In this document: in pieces, positions 1-8,628 of the stretch | How the letters are laid out: each line of letters opens with the position of its first letter | How positions within the stretch are numbered: position 1 is the stretch's first letter | Assembly (NCBI RefSeq): GCF_903166545.1 | Contig: NZ_CAESCH010000001.1 | Coordinates: 4,215,116-4,279,115, forward strand | Direction of reading: 5' to 3' | Source: Metabacillus schmidteae | Lineage (GTDB): Bacteria > Bacillota > Bacilli > Bacillales > Bacillaceae | Length of the DNA: 64,000 nt | Translations under genes and position numbers: made by a program | The notes under the pieces: generated by a model | What the model saw: only the letters and a program-made list of their open reading frames with translations | Told to the model about the DNA's origin: nothing | Database searches by the model: none

Positions 1-1
1 T

Positions 2-1465
2 AACCCAAAAAACTATGGCGGTGCCTATCATGGGTTAACTAGTGCAAGAACTGCCTTAAAATATTCATACAACGTACCCGCTGCTAAAACATATAAAAAC
101 ATTATGAGTAAAAACCCTGTCTCCTATTTAGAAAAAATGGGGTTTACTAACCTTAACAAAATTGATTATGAAATAGCTTCTCTAAGTCTAGGTGGTATGA
201 CAGACGGAGTAACAGTTGAAGAAAATGTTAATGCGTACGCAACCTTTGCTAATCAAGGTAAGTTTGTTGATGCTTTCCTGATTGAAAAGATTGAAAATAG
301 TGATGGAGACATTGTATATCAGCATGAAAAGGTGCAAAATGATGTATTCTCTGCCCAAACTGCTTATTTAACAATCGATATGATGCGAGATGTTATAAGA
401 AGCGGTACGGCTGCTTCATTAAATAGCTATCTCTCATTTAGTGCAGATTGGGCAGGAAAAACAGGGACTGGTCAAGATTACACGGATGCATGGTTTGTTG
501 CGACAAATCCTAATGTAACATTTGGAACTTGGATTGGTTATGACACACCAAAACCATTACAACAAAACTATAAAGGAATATCCTACAGCAAACGTAATCT
601 CTTACTCTGGGCAAAGTTAATGAATGCTGCACATGATGCTGAGCCAAACTTAATTGCACCTAAAAATCGATTTGAAACACCAGGTGGAATTGTACAAAGG
701 TCTTATTGTGCCTTAACAGGAGAATTGGCTTCTGATCTTTGCCGCCAAGCAGGCCTTGTTGCGACAGATATATTTAACGCAAAATATGTACCAACCAAAG
801 TTGATGATAGCTTAACACGAGGAAAATATGTTTATGTAAAAGACAGAGCATATAAAGTACCATCTTCCGCACCATCGGAATTTGTTCAAGAAGGAGTTAT
901 GCTTAAAAAAGAGGTTCTTGATAGATACAATATTAGCAGTACAAGTGACCTTAAACGTTTATTACCTAATACATCTAAATGGGGTAACTTAGTTGTCACA
1001 GAAGGAAAAGGGATTACCGATAACGGCTCCAAGCCGAGACAAGTTAACGGAGTCTCATCCAGAGGTTCAAACATAAGCTGGAAAGCCAACTCAGACAATG
1101 ATGTTGTAGGTTACCGCGTATACGGTGCTGCGAATCATTCAACAAACTTCAAAAAAGTAGCTAGTTTACCATCTTCAGACAAATTATCAGTTTCGGTTGG
1201 AAATAACCCTGCTGCTTATTATATTGTGGCTGTTGATGTTGGCGGAAATGAATCTTCACCTTCAGCTATTATTAAAATTGGTGATTATGCCGAACAAAAA
1301 CCAAAGACTGAGGAACCTAAGCAAGAAGAGAATGCTGATCAAAATAAGGAACAAAAAAATAAAAATACTGATCAAAATAAAGAACAAAAAAATAAAAATA
1401 CTGATCAAAAACCGAAGCAAGAAGAGGCACCAGCCTCTTCCGCAGATGACAATAAAGCACCATAA
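2..1465 (+). CDS. Class A penicillin-binding protein (PBP1A/1B type), C-terminal part, 5' end outside window
   Basis: The reading frame is open to the left edge, so only the C-terminal part of the gene is present. The visible part is the end of the transpeptidase domain: the KTG triad is seen as WAGKTGTGQDYTDAW at about residue 150 of the fragment; the SxxK serine lies outside the window. A fibronectin-III-like module follows (SNISWKANSDNDVVGYRVYG), then a low-complexity tail rich in K, E, N and Q with two 11-residue repeats (DQNKEQKNKNT). Class A PBPs polymerise and cross-link peptidoglycan at the outer face of the membrane. A PBP of this architecture beside acsA is known in several Bacillus groups. 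Which paralogue it is cannot be settled without the N-terminus. Confidence 0.85.
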   Translation, partial: NPKNYGGAYHGLTSARTALKYSYNVPAAKTYKNIMSKNPVSYLEKMGFTNLNKIDYEIASLSLGGMTDGVTVEENVNAYATFANQGKFVDAFLIEKIENSDGDIVYQHEKVQNDVFSAQTAYLTIDMMRDVIRSGTAASLNSYLSFSADWAGKTGTGQDYTDAWFVATNPNVTFGTWIGYDTPKPLQQNYKGISYSKRNLLLWAKLMNAAHDAEPNLIAPKNRFETPGGIVQRSYCALTGELASDLCRQAGLVATDIFNAKYVPTKVDDSLTRGKYVYVKDRAYKVPSSAPSEFVQEGVMLKKEVLDRYNISSTSDLKRLLPNTSKWGNLVVTEGKGITDNGSKPRQVNGVSSRGSNISWKANSDNDVVGYRVYGAANHSTNFKKVASLPSSDKLSVSVGNNPAAYYIVAVDVGGNESSPSAIIKIGDYAEQKPKTEEPKQEENADQNKEQKNKNTDQNKEQKNKNTDQKPKQEEAPASSADDNKAP

Positions 1466-1480
1466 CCTATGTAGAGTCAA

Positions 1481-1514
1481 AAAAAAGAGCTGTTAGACAA
1501 CAGCTCTTTTTTTG
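1481..1514 (+). terminator. Rho-independent terminator of the penicillin-binding protein gene
   Basis: The stem GAGCTGTT / AACAGCTC has a short AGAC loop, an A-run before it and seven T after it, 16 bases after the stop codon. The same hairpin occurs again at about 1667-1692. Confidence 0.85.
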
Positions 1515-1539
1515 TAGACAAGGTAAGGTTGCTAGCCCT

Positions 1540-1664
1540 CAGACTGATTGCTAACGCTTGCCTTTCGAGGCACGAAGCCTTGTGAGGAGCGGAGTTACCA
1601 GGGTTGGTAATGAGCACCGCAGCAAGGTGAGTAACGAAGAAAGCGAGCGTTTGTCAACAGTCTG
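1540..1664. repeat. Palindromic, internally structured intergenic element
   Basis: The ends are inverted (CAGACTG at 1540-1546, CAGTCTG at 1658-1664). The next about 18 bases on each side also pair (AACGCTTGC with GCGAGCGTT, with a few mismatches). Inside are at least two small hairpins: GAGGC-acgaa-GCCTT and TTACCA-ggg-TTGGTAA. No ORF is present. A second copy of the upstream terminator hairpin follows at 1667-1692. It looks like a mobile palindromic repeat or a small structured RNA; the sequence does not say which. Confidence 0.6.
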
Positions 1665-1666
1665 AA

Positions 1667-1692
1667 AGCTGTTAGACAACAGCTCTTTTTCT
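1667..1692 (+). terminator. Second copy of the GCTGTT-AGAC-AACAGC terminator hairpin
   Basis: AGCTGTT / AACAGCT with loop AGAC, followed by five T. It is nearly identical to the hairpin at 1487-1506 and closes the structured element at 1540-1664. It lies just past the stop codon of acsA on the other strand; with the flanking A and T runs it might serve either direction. Confidence 0.55.
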
Positions 1693-1699
1693 ATATGAA

Positions 1700-3412
1700 T
1701 TAATCTTCCATCGTTGATAAATCACCTGTTGGTAAATCTAATTCCCATGCTTTTAATACACGTCTCATAATTTTACCACTTCTAGTTTTCGGCAGCTTGT
1801 CACGGAAATCAATTTCACGAGGGGCAGCATGTGCGGCCAAGCCTTTCTTTACGAATGTGCGAATCTCTTCTTTTAATTCATCAGAAGGCTCATACCCTTC
1901 CCTAAGCGCAACAAATGCTTTAATAATTTCTCCCCTTACAGGATCCGGTTTACCAATTACACCAGCTTCCGCAATAGCTGGGTGCTCAACAAGCTTACTC
2001 TCAACCTCAAATGGTCCGACACGTTCACCTGATGTCATAATTACATCATCGATTCTACCTTGGAACCAGAAATAGCCTTCTTCATCTATATAAGCAGAGT
2101 CTCCTGACACATACCAATCACCAGGCATAAAATAGGATTCGTACTTTTCTTGGTTATTCCAAATGGTATGCATCATGGATGGCCAGCCTTTTTTGATAGC
2201 TAAGTTCCCCATTCGATAAGGTGGTAATTCATTTCCTTGATCATCAACAATTGCTGCTTTCACTCCAGGAATTGGTTTCCCCATTGAACCAGGCTTAATT
2301 GCCATTGAAGGATAGTTACAAATTAGTTGTGCCCCTGTTTCGGTCATCCACCAGGTATCATGAATGCGATTATTAAATACTTTTACACCCCAACGAACAA
2401 CTTCCGGATTAAGAGGTTCTCCTACACTTAAGACATGTCTTAGTGAGCTCGTATCAAACTGCTTTACAAGTTCATCACCTGCACCCATTAGCATTCTAAA
2501 TGCTGTTGGAGCACTGTACCAAACGGTTACACCAAAATCTTCAATCGTTTTGTACCATGTTTCAGGCTTAAACCTTCCTCCTACGATTACATTGGTCGCT
2601 CCCAATAACCATGGCGCAAAAATTCCGTAAACCGTGCCAGTTACCCACCCTGGGTCAGCTGTACACCAATAGACATCATCTTCTTTTAAATCAAGAACCC
2701 ATTGGCCTGTTTGATAATGTTGCACCATCGCCTGATGTACATGGAGAACTCCTTTCGGCTTACCAGTTGAACCGGATGTGTAGTGTAGAAGTAATCCGTC
2801 TGTCTTATCAACCCATTCTATCTCCAGTTCTTTACTAGCCGTTTTCATTTCTGTTAAGAAATCAATATGCTGCGCTTCAACCGATTCGCCTACAACAACA
2901 ACATGTTTTAATGATGGAAGTTCATTTAAAGGAACTCTTTCAAGCAATTCCGGAGTTGTGACGATAACTTTAGCATCACTATCTTCTAATCGATCCTTTA
3001 CTGCCCCTTCCATAAAGGCTTCAAAAAGAGGACCGACAATTGCTCCAAGCTTAATCGCACCTAAAATGACTGAGTATAGTTCTGGTGTTCTTGGCATAAA
3101 GACGAATAGTCGGTCTCCCTTTACGACATCGGCTTTATTTTTCAAAATATTTGCCGCTTTATTTGAGAGCTCTTTCAATTCTTTAAACGTATATTTTTCT
3201 TCTCGTTCAGGGTCGCGGTAATAGAGCGCCACTTTATTTTTACGAGCAGTTTCTGCATGTTTATCAATTGCCTCATAAGCAGCATTCATACGGCCAGTTT
3301 CTGACCATGTAAAATTCTTTTCAACCTCTGACCAGTTAAACGTCTCATAAGTATGAGTATAATCTGCTAAATTATGATTTCCTCCCACAACTGGTAACGC
3401 TTCCAATTTCAT
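1700..3412 (-). CDS. acsA: Acetyl-CoA synthetase AcsA
   Basis: Activates acetate to acetyl-CoA through acetyl-AMP, in the cytoplasm. The 570-aa product is an ANL-superfamily adenylate-forming enzyme of the length usual for Bacillus AcsA. The P-loop-like motif is YTSGSTGKPKGV. The C-terminal PKTRSGKIMRR motif carries Lys547, the position that corresponds to the lysine acetylated by AcuA in B. subtilis. The ATG is preceded by AAGGGGGAG. It is divergent from acuABC, which encodes its acetylation control, and both share an intergenic region with a cre site. A clear SigmaA promoter lies 34-62 bases upstream of the start. Identification is secure by sequence and context. Confidence 0.97.
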   Translation of the reverse strand: MKLEALPVVGGNHNLADYTHTYETFNWSEVEKNFTWSETGRMNAAYEAIDKHAETARKNKVALYYRDPEREEKYTFKELKELSNKAANILKNKADVVKGDRLFVFMPRTPELYSVILGAIKLGAIVGPLFEAFMEGAVKDRLEDSDAKVIVTTPELLERVPLNELPSLKHVVVVGESVEAQHIDFLTEMKTASKELEIEWVDKTDGLLLHYTSGSTGKPKGVLHVHQAMVQHYQTGQWVLDLKEDDVYWCTADPGWVTGTVYGIFAPWLLGATNVIVGGRFKPETWYKTIEDFGVTVWYSAPTAFRMLMGAGDELVKQFDTSSLRHVLSVGEPLNPEVVRWGVKVFNNRIHDTWWMTETGAQLICNYPSMAIKPGSMGKPIPGVKAAIVDDQGNELPPYRMGNLAIKKGWPSMMHTIWNNQEKYESYFMPGDWYVSGDSAYIDEEGYFWFQGRIDDVIMTSGERVGPFEVESKLVEHPAIAEAGVIGKPDPVRGEIIKAFVALREGYEPSDELKEEIRTFVKKGLAAHAAPREIDFRDKLPKTRSGKIMRRVLKAWELDLPTGDLSTMED

Positions 3413-3445
3413 CCCTAACTCCCCCTTATGTAGAATTCATTTTCT

Positions 3446-3474
3446 ATTATATTACAATACTTCATTTTTCTCAA
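3446..3474 (-). promoter_or_regulatory. SigmaA-type promoter of acsA
   Basis: On the minus strand: -35 TTGAGA (3474-3469), 17-base spacer, -10 TATAAT (3451-3446). It matches the consensus at 10 of 12 positions or better and is placed to give a leader of about 25-30 bases. Confidence 0.8.
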
Positions 3475-3502
3475 TTTTTGAAATTTATAATCTTAACTAT
3501 CT

Positions 3503-3516
3503 TGTAAACGCTTAAC
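3503..3516. promoter_or_regulatory. CcpA operator (cre) between acsA and acuA
   Basis: TGTAAACGCTTAAC has the palindromic cre core TGTAAACGCTTA and differs from the usual consensus only in the last two bases. It overlaps the likely -35 region of acuA and lies 29 bases upstream of the acsA -35, so CcpA bound here could act on both. CcpA control of acsA and acuABC is established in B. subtilis; ccpA itself is 2.7 kb away in this window. Confidence 0.7.
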
Positions 3517-3539
3517 TTTTTAGGTTAATCTAGTATAAT
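3512..3539 (+). promoter_or_regulatory. Probable SigmaA promoter of acuABC
   Basis: -10 TATAAT at 3534-3539 is perfect. The -35 is weak (TTAACT, 3512-3517, 16-base spacer) and lies within the cre site, which fits repression by CcpA. Confidence 0.55.
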
Positions 3540-3634
3540 AGAGAAAACATGTTAAATATTCTATTAAAAGATTAATTTCTCCTTTACTAAAGTCGTTCAA
3601 GAATAATATATAAAAACTAATGGGCGGTGACTTA

Positions 3635-4267
3635 ATGATACACCCTAAAACATATAATGCAAAAGAATTAAAAACACCGATTGGAAGCATTTTTATTGAA
3701 GGACCTATTCCACCTGATAAACTTTCAAGCTACGAATTTCACGATGGTTTAGTCGCTTTCCGCCAACCACATCAACAGAAGAAAGCTTTAGTAGAAATAG
3801 CAGGGTTACCAGAGGGGAGAATATTGATAGCCAGACACCTTGATATCGTAATCGGTTATGTTACATACCTATATCCTGATCCGCTTGAAAGATGGTCTGA
3901 AGGGAAAATGAAGGATTTAATAGAATTGGGTGCTATTGAAGTTGCACCAGAGTTTCGAGGGTTTTCTGTAGGAAAAAATTTACTTAAGGTTTCCATGATG
4001 GACGACGCAATGGAAGATTATATTATTATTACAACAGAATATTACTGGCACTGGGATCTAAAGGGTTCGGGTTTAAATGTGTGGGAATATCGAAAAGTAA
4101 TGGAAAAAATGATGAATGCTGGTGGCTTAGAATGGTATGCAACAGATGAACCAGAGATAAGTTCACATCCTGCAAATTGCTTAATGGCTAAAATTGGAAA
4201 AAGAGTTCCTTCTGATTCTGTACAGAAATTTGACCAATTAAGGTTTAAGAACCGATTCATGTATTAA
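3635..4267 (+). CDS. acuA: Protein acetyltransferase AcuA (acts on AcsA)
   Basis: GNAT-family enzyme that acetylates the active-site lysine of AcsA and so switches it off. The 210-aa product starting MIHPKTYNAKEL matches the known AcuA length. The acetyl-CoA-binding turn is seen at about residues 108-120 (PEFRGFSVGKNLL). The start at 3635 is preferred over an in-frame ATG 15 bases upstream because GGCGGTGA lies just before 3635 and the length then fits the family. It is the first gene of acuABC, divergent from its target acsA. Confidence 0.93.
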   Translation: MIHPKTYNAKELKTPIGSIFIEGPIPPDKLSSYEFHDGLVAFRQPHQQKKALVEIAGLPEGRILIARHLDIVIGYVTYLYPDPLERWSEGKMKDLIELGAIEVAPEFRGFSVGKNLLKVSMMDDAMEDYIIITTEYYWHWDLKGSGLNVWEYRKVMEKMMNAGGLEWYATDEPEISSHPANCLMAKIGKRVPSDSVQKFDQLRFKNRFMY

Positions 4268-4318
4268 CGAATAAGCTAAAACTATATTACAAGGCCAAAG
4301 GGTAAGGAGGCCATATAA

Positions 4319-4963
4319 ATGATTGTAAAAGATATAATGAAAAATAATATTGTGACTCTACGACCTGAAGACACGATTAGTGTCGCATTAAAAACAATGA
4401 AGAAAAATAAAATACGACATATACCTATCTTAAATGATCATCACTTTCTAGTTGGACTTATTACTGAACGGGATGTCAAAGATGCCAGCCCTTCTATTTT
4501 TCAACTAGAATTAAAAGAAAACTTTTTAAATAAACCTATTCAAGATGTAATGTCTAAAAATCTAATTACTGGACATCCCCTCGATTTTGTTGAAGAGGTT
4601 GCAGCAATCCTTATTGATAATCAAATTGGGTGTCTCCCTATTCTACAAGACCAAAAACTAGTTGGATTAATTACTAAGTCAGATTTATTACATACCTTTG
4701 TGAAGCTTACAGGTGCAGACCAGCCTTCATCACGACTTGAAATAAGAGTTCCAAATAAACCGGGAATACTAGCTGAAGTTTCGTCCATTTTGTTTCATCG
4801 AAGAGTAAACATTGCCAGTGCTCTCGTTTATTCTGAAAATGACGATCAATATAAAGTTTTAGTTCTTCGTGTCCAAACAATAAATGTAACACTGATAATT
4901 GAAGATTTAAATACGGCAGGATATCAGGTTTTATGGCCGGAAATTCCGGAGAATACAAAATGA
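4319..4963 (+). CDS. acuB: AcuB, CBS-CBS-ACT regulatory protein of the acetoin utilisation cluster
   Basis: The 214-aa product has two CBS domains (about residues 1-57 and 72-130; MKNNIVTLRPEDTISVAL and MSKNLITGHPLDFVEEVA mark their starts) and a C-terminal ACT domain (about 138-210, RLEIRVPNKPGILAEVSSIL). Such modules bind adenine nucleotides and small ligands; the precise role of AcuB is not established. Start context is AAGGAGGCCATATAA-ATG. The gene sits 51 bases after acuA, and its TGA overlaps the acuC ATG (ATGA), which suggests translational coupling. Confidence 0.93.
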   Translation: MIVKDIMKNNIVTLRPEDTISVALKTMKKNKIRHIPILNDHHFLVGLITERDVKDASPSIFQLELKENFLNKPIQDVMSKNLITGHPLDFVEEVAAILIDNQIGCLPILQDQKLVGLITKSDLLHTFVKLTGADQPSSRLEIRVPNKPGILAEVSSILFHRRVNIASALVYSENDDQYKVLVLRVQTINVTLIIEDLNTAGYQVLWPEIPENTK

Positions 4964-6114
4964 CACAACAAGATACTGTCTTTATTTACTCACCGGATTT
5001 TCAAACATATAAATTTTCACATGATCATCCTTTTAATCAGTTGCGGGTAGAGCTTACTTATGATCTATTAAAGAACATGAATGCACTCGATAACTCAAAG
5101 ATCGTCACACCAAGGGTTGCTACATTGGAAGAATTAGCTCTCGTTCATGATAAAAGGTATATTCAAGCTATTGAATTAGCTGGACACGGAAAACTATCTA
5201 ATGAGGAAGCCAATAATTATGGGATTGGGACAGAGGATACACCTATATTTCCACAAATGCATGAAGCAAGCTCATTACTTGTTGGTGCAACATTAACGGC
5301 TGTAGATTATGTAATGGAAGGCAAGGCGACACATGCTGCTAATTTTGGTGGCGGACTACACCACGGCTTTAGAGGCAGAGCATCAGGTTTCTGCATTTAT
5401 AACGATAGTTCCGTCGCTATTCGATATATACAGGAAAAATACGGGGCAAAAGTTTTATACATTGATACAGATGCCCATCACGGTGATGGGGTTCAATGGA
5501 CATTTTATGATGATCCAAAGGTTTGTACACTTTCAATCCATGAAACAGGGAGATACTTATTCCCAGGGACAGGAAACATAACAGAAAGAGGTGCAGGCAA
5601 AGGGTATGGCTATACGTTTAATATTCCGTTAGACGCATTTACAGAAGATGATTCATGGCTCCATGCCTATCGAACATCAATTGAAGAAGTTGCCGCTTTT
5701 TTTAAACCAGATGTGATTTTAACTCAAAATGGTGCAGACGCTCATTATCATGACCCTTTAACACATCTATCTGCAACGATGGCCATTTACCATGAAATTC
5801 CTAAGATTGCTCATAAAATTGCTCATCAATATTGTAATGGAAAATGGATTGCAGTTGGTGGGGGTGGTTATGATATATGGCGTGTTGTTCCAAGAGCCTG
5901 GAGCTTAATTTGGCTTGAAATGAATGAAATGAAGGTACCAGATCAATTACCAAAGACCTGGATTGAGAAATGGCAAAAAAGGGCACCCGTCACCCTACCT
6001 GATCGCTGGTACGATAGTAATGATTTGTATAAACCAATACCAAGAAAAGCAGAGATTGAAGAAAAAAATGCTCTTACTGTTGAAAAAGCTCTGCATCCAA
6101 TCCGACCACGATGA
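4960..6114 (+). CDS. acuC: AcuC, class I histone-deacetylase-like protein deacetylase
   Basis: Zn-dependent hydrolase that removes the acetyl group placed on AcsA by AcuA. The 384-aa product contains the catalytic tandem histidine (GGGLHHGFRGRASG) and the metal-binding DTDAHHGDG motif typical of HDAC/AcuC proteins, and AVGGGGYD near the C-terminus. The ATG at 4960 overlaps the acuB stop codon; GGAG lies at suitable distance upstream. A longer in-frame start at 4933 has no ribosome binding site of its own and would overlap acuB more. It is the last gene of acuABC and converges on ccpA. Confidence 0.95.
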   Translation: MTQQDTVFIYSPDFQTYKFSHDHPFNQLRVELTYDLLKNMNALDNSKIVTPRVATLEELALVHDKRYIQAIELAGHGKLSNEEANNYGIGTEDTPIFPQMHEASSLLVGATLTAVDYVMEGKATHAANFGGGLHHGFRGRASGFCIYNDSSVAIRYIQEKYGAKVLYIDTDAHHGDGVQWTFYDDPKVCTLSIHETGRYLFPGTGNITERGAGKGYGYTFNIPLDAFTEDDSWLHAYRTSIEEVAAFFKPDVILTQNGADAHYHDPLTHLSATMAIYHEIPKIAHKIAHQYCNGKWIAVGGGGYDIWRVVPRAWSLIWLEMNEMKVPDQLPKTWIEKWQKRAPVTLPDRWYDSNDLYKPIPRKAEIEEKNALTVEKALHPIRPR

Positions 6115-6119
6115 TGACA

Positions 6120-6156
6120 AAGAAGGACTGCCTCTTATCCGAGACAGCCCTTCTTA
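6120..6156. terminator. Bidirectional terminator between acuC and ccpA
   Basis: Long interrupted stem AAGAAGGaCTGcCTC / GAGaCAGcCCTTCTT with loop TTATCC. It lies between the convergent stop codons of acuC (6114) and ccpA (6175). Confidence 0.75.
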
Positions 6157-6174
6157 TATTAAAATCAACGATTA

Positions 6175-7176
6175 TTACTTTGTTGATTGTCTATATTCCA
6201 CTCGATGCGGTAATTCAACGATGTGGTTTTCAACTTCTTCTTTATTCATATATTTTGTTAATAAGCGCATCGCTACAGCACCGATATCATATGTTGGCTG
6301 TACAACAGTTGTTAACTGTGGTCGAACCATTGTTGCTAATCTTGTATTGTCAAATCCAACGATTTCAAAATCATTAGGAATTGAATAGTTACGGTCTTGC
6401 GCTCCATGAATGACACCTAATGCCATTTCATCTGTACCCACAAAAATTGCTGTCGGTTTTTCTGTTAATTCATCAATTTTTTCAAAGGCTTCAATACCTG
6501 AATCGTATGTATAGTCACCTTCTACAACCAATTCTTCATCGAATGGAAGTCCTGCATCTTCAAGAGCACGTTTATATCCTACTGATTTTTTCAGACGGTT
6601 AACCGGTTCCTCTGCTGGTCCCTCTACATATGCGATTCTCTTATGACCTTTTTCAATAAGCATGGAAATGACATCATATGCAGCCTGTTCATAGTTGATG
6701 TTAACCGAAGGTGTTGTATTCGTTAAATCAACAGATGCAGCTAAAACAATAGGCACTGGAGAGCGTTTGAATTGCTCTACTAGTTCCTCGGTCACATTAC
6801 CACTCATAAATACAATTCCATCCACCTGTTTCCCAAGCATTGTATTTAACAAATGTAATTCTTTATCTTTATTTTGATCTGAATTACTTAAGATAATATT
6901 GTATTTGTACATTGTCGCAATATCCTCAATTCCACGCGCAAGCTCGGAATAGAAAATACTTGAAATATCAGGAATAATAACTCCAACTGTTGTTGTCTTT
7001 TTACTTGCAAGGCCTCTTGCTACCGCATTTGGACGATAGCCTAATCTTTCAATTGCATCCAAAACTTTTTTTCTTGTTGTCGGCTTAACATTTGGATTAC
7101 CATTTACTACACGAGAGACAGTAGCCATTGAAACATTTGCCTCACGAGCTACATCATATATTGTTACACTTGACAT
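6175..7176 (-). CDS. ccpA: Catabolite control protein CcpA (LacI family)
   Basis: Master regulator of carbon catabolite control; with HPr-Ser-P it binds cre sites. The 333-aa product has an N-terminal LacI helix-turn-helix ([20 protein letters not shown]), hinge helix ([11 protein letters not shown]) and periplasmic-binding-like core. The start is the ATG at 7176 ([10 protein letters not shown]), preceded by AGAAGGAGTG; a GTG nine bases earlier would lie inside that ribosome binding site. Length fits CcpA of Bacillus. The strong similarity to CcpA rather than to sugar-specific LacI members is supported by its position next to aroA and the ytxGHJ genes, the B. subtilis arrangement. Confidence 0.96.
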   Translation of the reverse strand: MSSVTIYDVAREANVSMATVSRVVNGNPNVKPTTRKKVLDAIERLGYRPNAVARGLASKKTTTVGVIIPDISSIFYSELARGIEDIATMYKYNIILSNSDQNKDKELHLLNTMLGKQVDGIVFMSGNVTEELVEQFKRSPVPIVLAASVDLTNTTPSVNINYEQAAYDVISMLIEKGHKRIAYVEGPAEEPVNRLKKSVGYKRALEDAGLPFDEELVVEGDYTYDSGIEAFEKIDELTEKPTAIFVGTDEMALGVIHGAQDRNYSIPNDFEIVGFDNTRLATMVRPQLTTVVQPTYDIGAVAMRLLTKYMNKEEVENHIVELPHRVEYRQSTK

Positions 7177-7448
7177 ATAAAACACTCCTTCTGTTACATT
7201 AAAAACATTTATTATCTGACTCGTTTATAATCGTCTAATTATAGTATGTAGAAAGTTGTTACGTCTTGTCGTAAATCCAATTCTATGTTACTTATCATAC
7301 GATACTCTGAAAACCTCCGCAATGTATTTTCATCGATTTTTCGGGTGTTTTCACATATTTGTTCGTTTTTCTTCAATTTAAATGGTTTTTCGAGTATTTA
7401 CTTATTTACATTTTGCCTAACTTTTTCTTTTTTATGAATAAAAAATAT
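7177..7448 (-). other. Intergenic region upstream of ccpA
   Basis: It holds the ccpA ribosome binding site and an A/T-rich stretch. A -10-like TATAAT is seen on the minus strand at about 7237-7242, but no convincing -35 stands at the right distance. I see no coding sequence here. Confidence 0.4.
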
Positions 7449-7510
7449 AAAAAGAGGCTGACTTTATTTAATAGGAAAATTTCCTATTCTAAGTCAACCT
7501 CTTTTTGCTT
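7449..7510 (-). terminator. Terminator of the aroA gene
   Basis: AAAAAGAGG..TGACTT pairs with AAGTCA..CCTCTTTTT around an inner hairpin (AGGAAA/TTTCCT). It lies about 45 bases beyond the aroA stop codon; on the minus strand the stem is followed by a run of T. Confidence 0.8.
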
Positions 7511-7551
7511 AGTTGTTAATGTTCAAAAAAACAACAGCTTTTCTCTCAAAG

Positions 7552-8628
7552 TTATACATTTACTTTAACTAAAGGCTTTAATTCTGTTATGAATTGATCA
7601 AACTGTTCGAAATCCATTTGTTGAGCTGAATCAGATAGAGCAACAGCCGGATCCGGATGTACTTCAGCCATAACCCCATCTGCTCCGATAGCAAGTGCTG
7701 CTTTTGCTGTTGGTACAAGAAGATCTCTTCGACCAGTTGAATGAGTAACATCAACAAAGACTGGTAAATGTGTTTCCTGTTTTAAAATAGGGACAGCTGA
7801 AATATCTAATGTATTTCTAGTTGCACGCTCATACGTACGGATTCCGCGTTCACAAAGAATGATTTGATCATTTCCTTGTGAAATAATATATTCTGCTGCA
7901 TTGACAAACTCATCAATTGTAGCAGCAAGACCGCGTTTTAGAAGAACCGGCTTACGAACAGCTCCAGCTGCTTTTAGTAATTCGAAGTTTTGCATATTAC
8001 GTGCACCAATTTGAATAATATCAACATAATCTAAGGCTAGTTCAATATCAGCTGGATTTACGATTTCACTAATAATAGCTAAACCATATTCATCTCCAAC
8101 TCGTCTTAAAATCTTCAAGCCTTCTACTCCCAAACCTTGGAAGTCATATGGGCTGGTACGAGGTTTGAAGGCACCTCCACGCAAGATCTTAATGCCTTGC
8201 TTAACTGCTTGTTCTGCAACGGCAGCTACCTGCTCATAGCTCTCAACAGCACAAGGACCAATAATAAATGATTGGCTGCCATCTCCAATTCTAACACCGT
8301 TTACTTCAATAATTGTATCTTCCGGCTTTTTCTTACGTGAAACCAATAACGCTTTGCTGTGATCATCTTCTTGAAGCTCTAAACCAGCCTTGAAAATTTC
8401 TTTGAAAATATGTTGTAATGTTGAGTCTAAAAATGGGCCATCGTTATATTCTTTAATACTATTTAACATTTTTCGTTCGCGAACAGGATCATAACGATTA
8501 ACACCTTGTGCTTCTTTAGCTTTACCAATCTCTTGAACAACTCGACCTCTTTCATTAATTAACTTTAAGATCTGTAAGTTAAGTTCCTCTGCTTTTGCTC
8601 TTAATGCTTCTAATTCTGCATTACTCAT
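7552..8628 (-). CDS. aroA: Bifunctional chorismate mutase / 3-deoxy-7-phosphoheptulonate synthase
   Basis: Catalyses the first step of the shikimate pathway (phosphoenolpyruvate plus erythrose 4-phosphate). The 358-aa product has an N-terminal AroQ chorismate mutase domain of about 90 residues ([20 protein letters not shown]) that acts as the allosteric feedback domain in Bacillus, and a C-terminal type I-beta DAHP synthase ([36 protein letters not shown]). Start is the ATG at 8628; AAAGGATG stands nine bases upstream, and the resulting length equals that of B. subtilis AroA (older name AroG). Neighbour of ccpA as in B. subtilis. Confidence 0.96.
   Translation of the reverse strand: MSNAELEALRAKAEELNLQILKLINERGRVVQEIGKAKEAQGVNRYDPVRERKMLNSIKEYNDGPFLDSTLQHIFKEIFKAGLELQEDDHSKALLVSRKKKPEDTIIEVNGVRIGDGSQSFIIGPCAVESYEQVAAVAEQAVKQGIKILRGGAFKPRTSPYDFQGLGVEGLKILRRVGDEYGLAIISEIVNPADIELALDYVDIIQIGARNMQNFELLKAAGAVRKPVLLKRGLAATIDEFVNAAEYIISQGNDQIILCERGIRTYERATRNTLDISAVPILKQETHLPVFVDVTHSTGRRDLLVPTAKAALAIGADGVMAEVHPDPAVALSDSAQQMDFEQFDQFITELKPLVKVNV

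Noticed and set aside
1540..1664. Structured element as a tRNA or insertion sequence
   Set aside because: No cloverleaf with anticodon and CCA-type arms and no transposase frame; kept as a repeat or possible structured RNA.
5963..6388. ORFs of 141 and 88 aa at the acuC-ccpA junction (+)
   Set aside because: They overlap the 3' end of acuC and antisense ccpA in another frame, cross a terminator hairpin and have no ribosome binding site.
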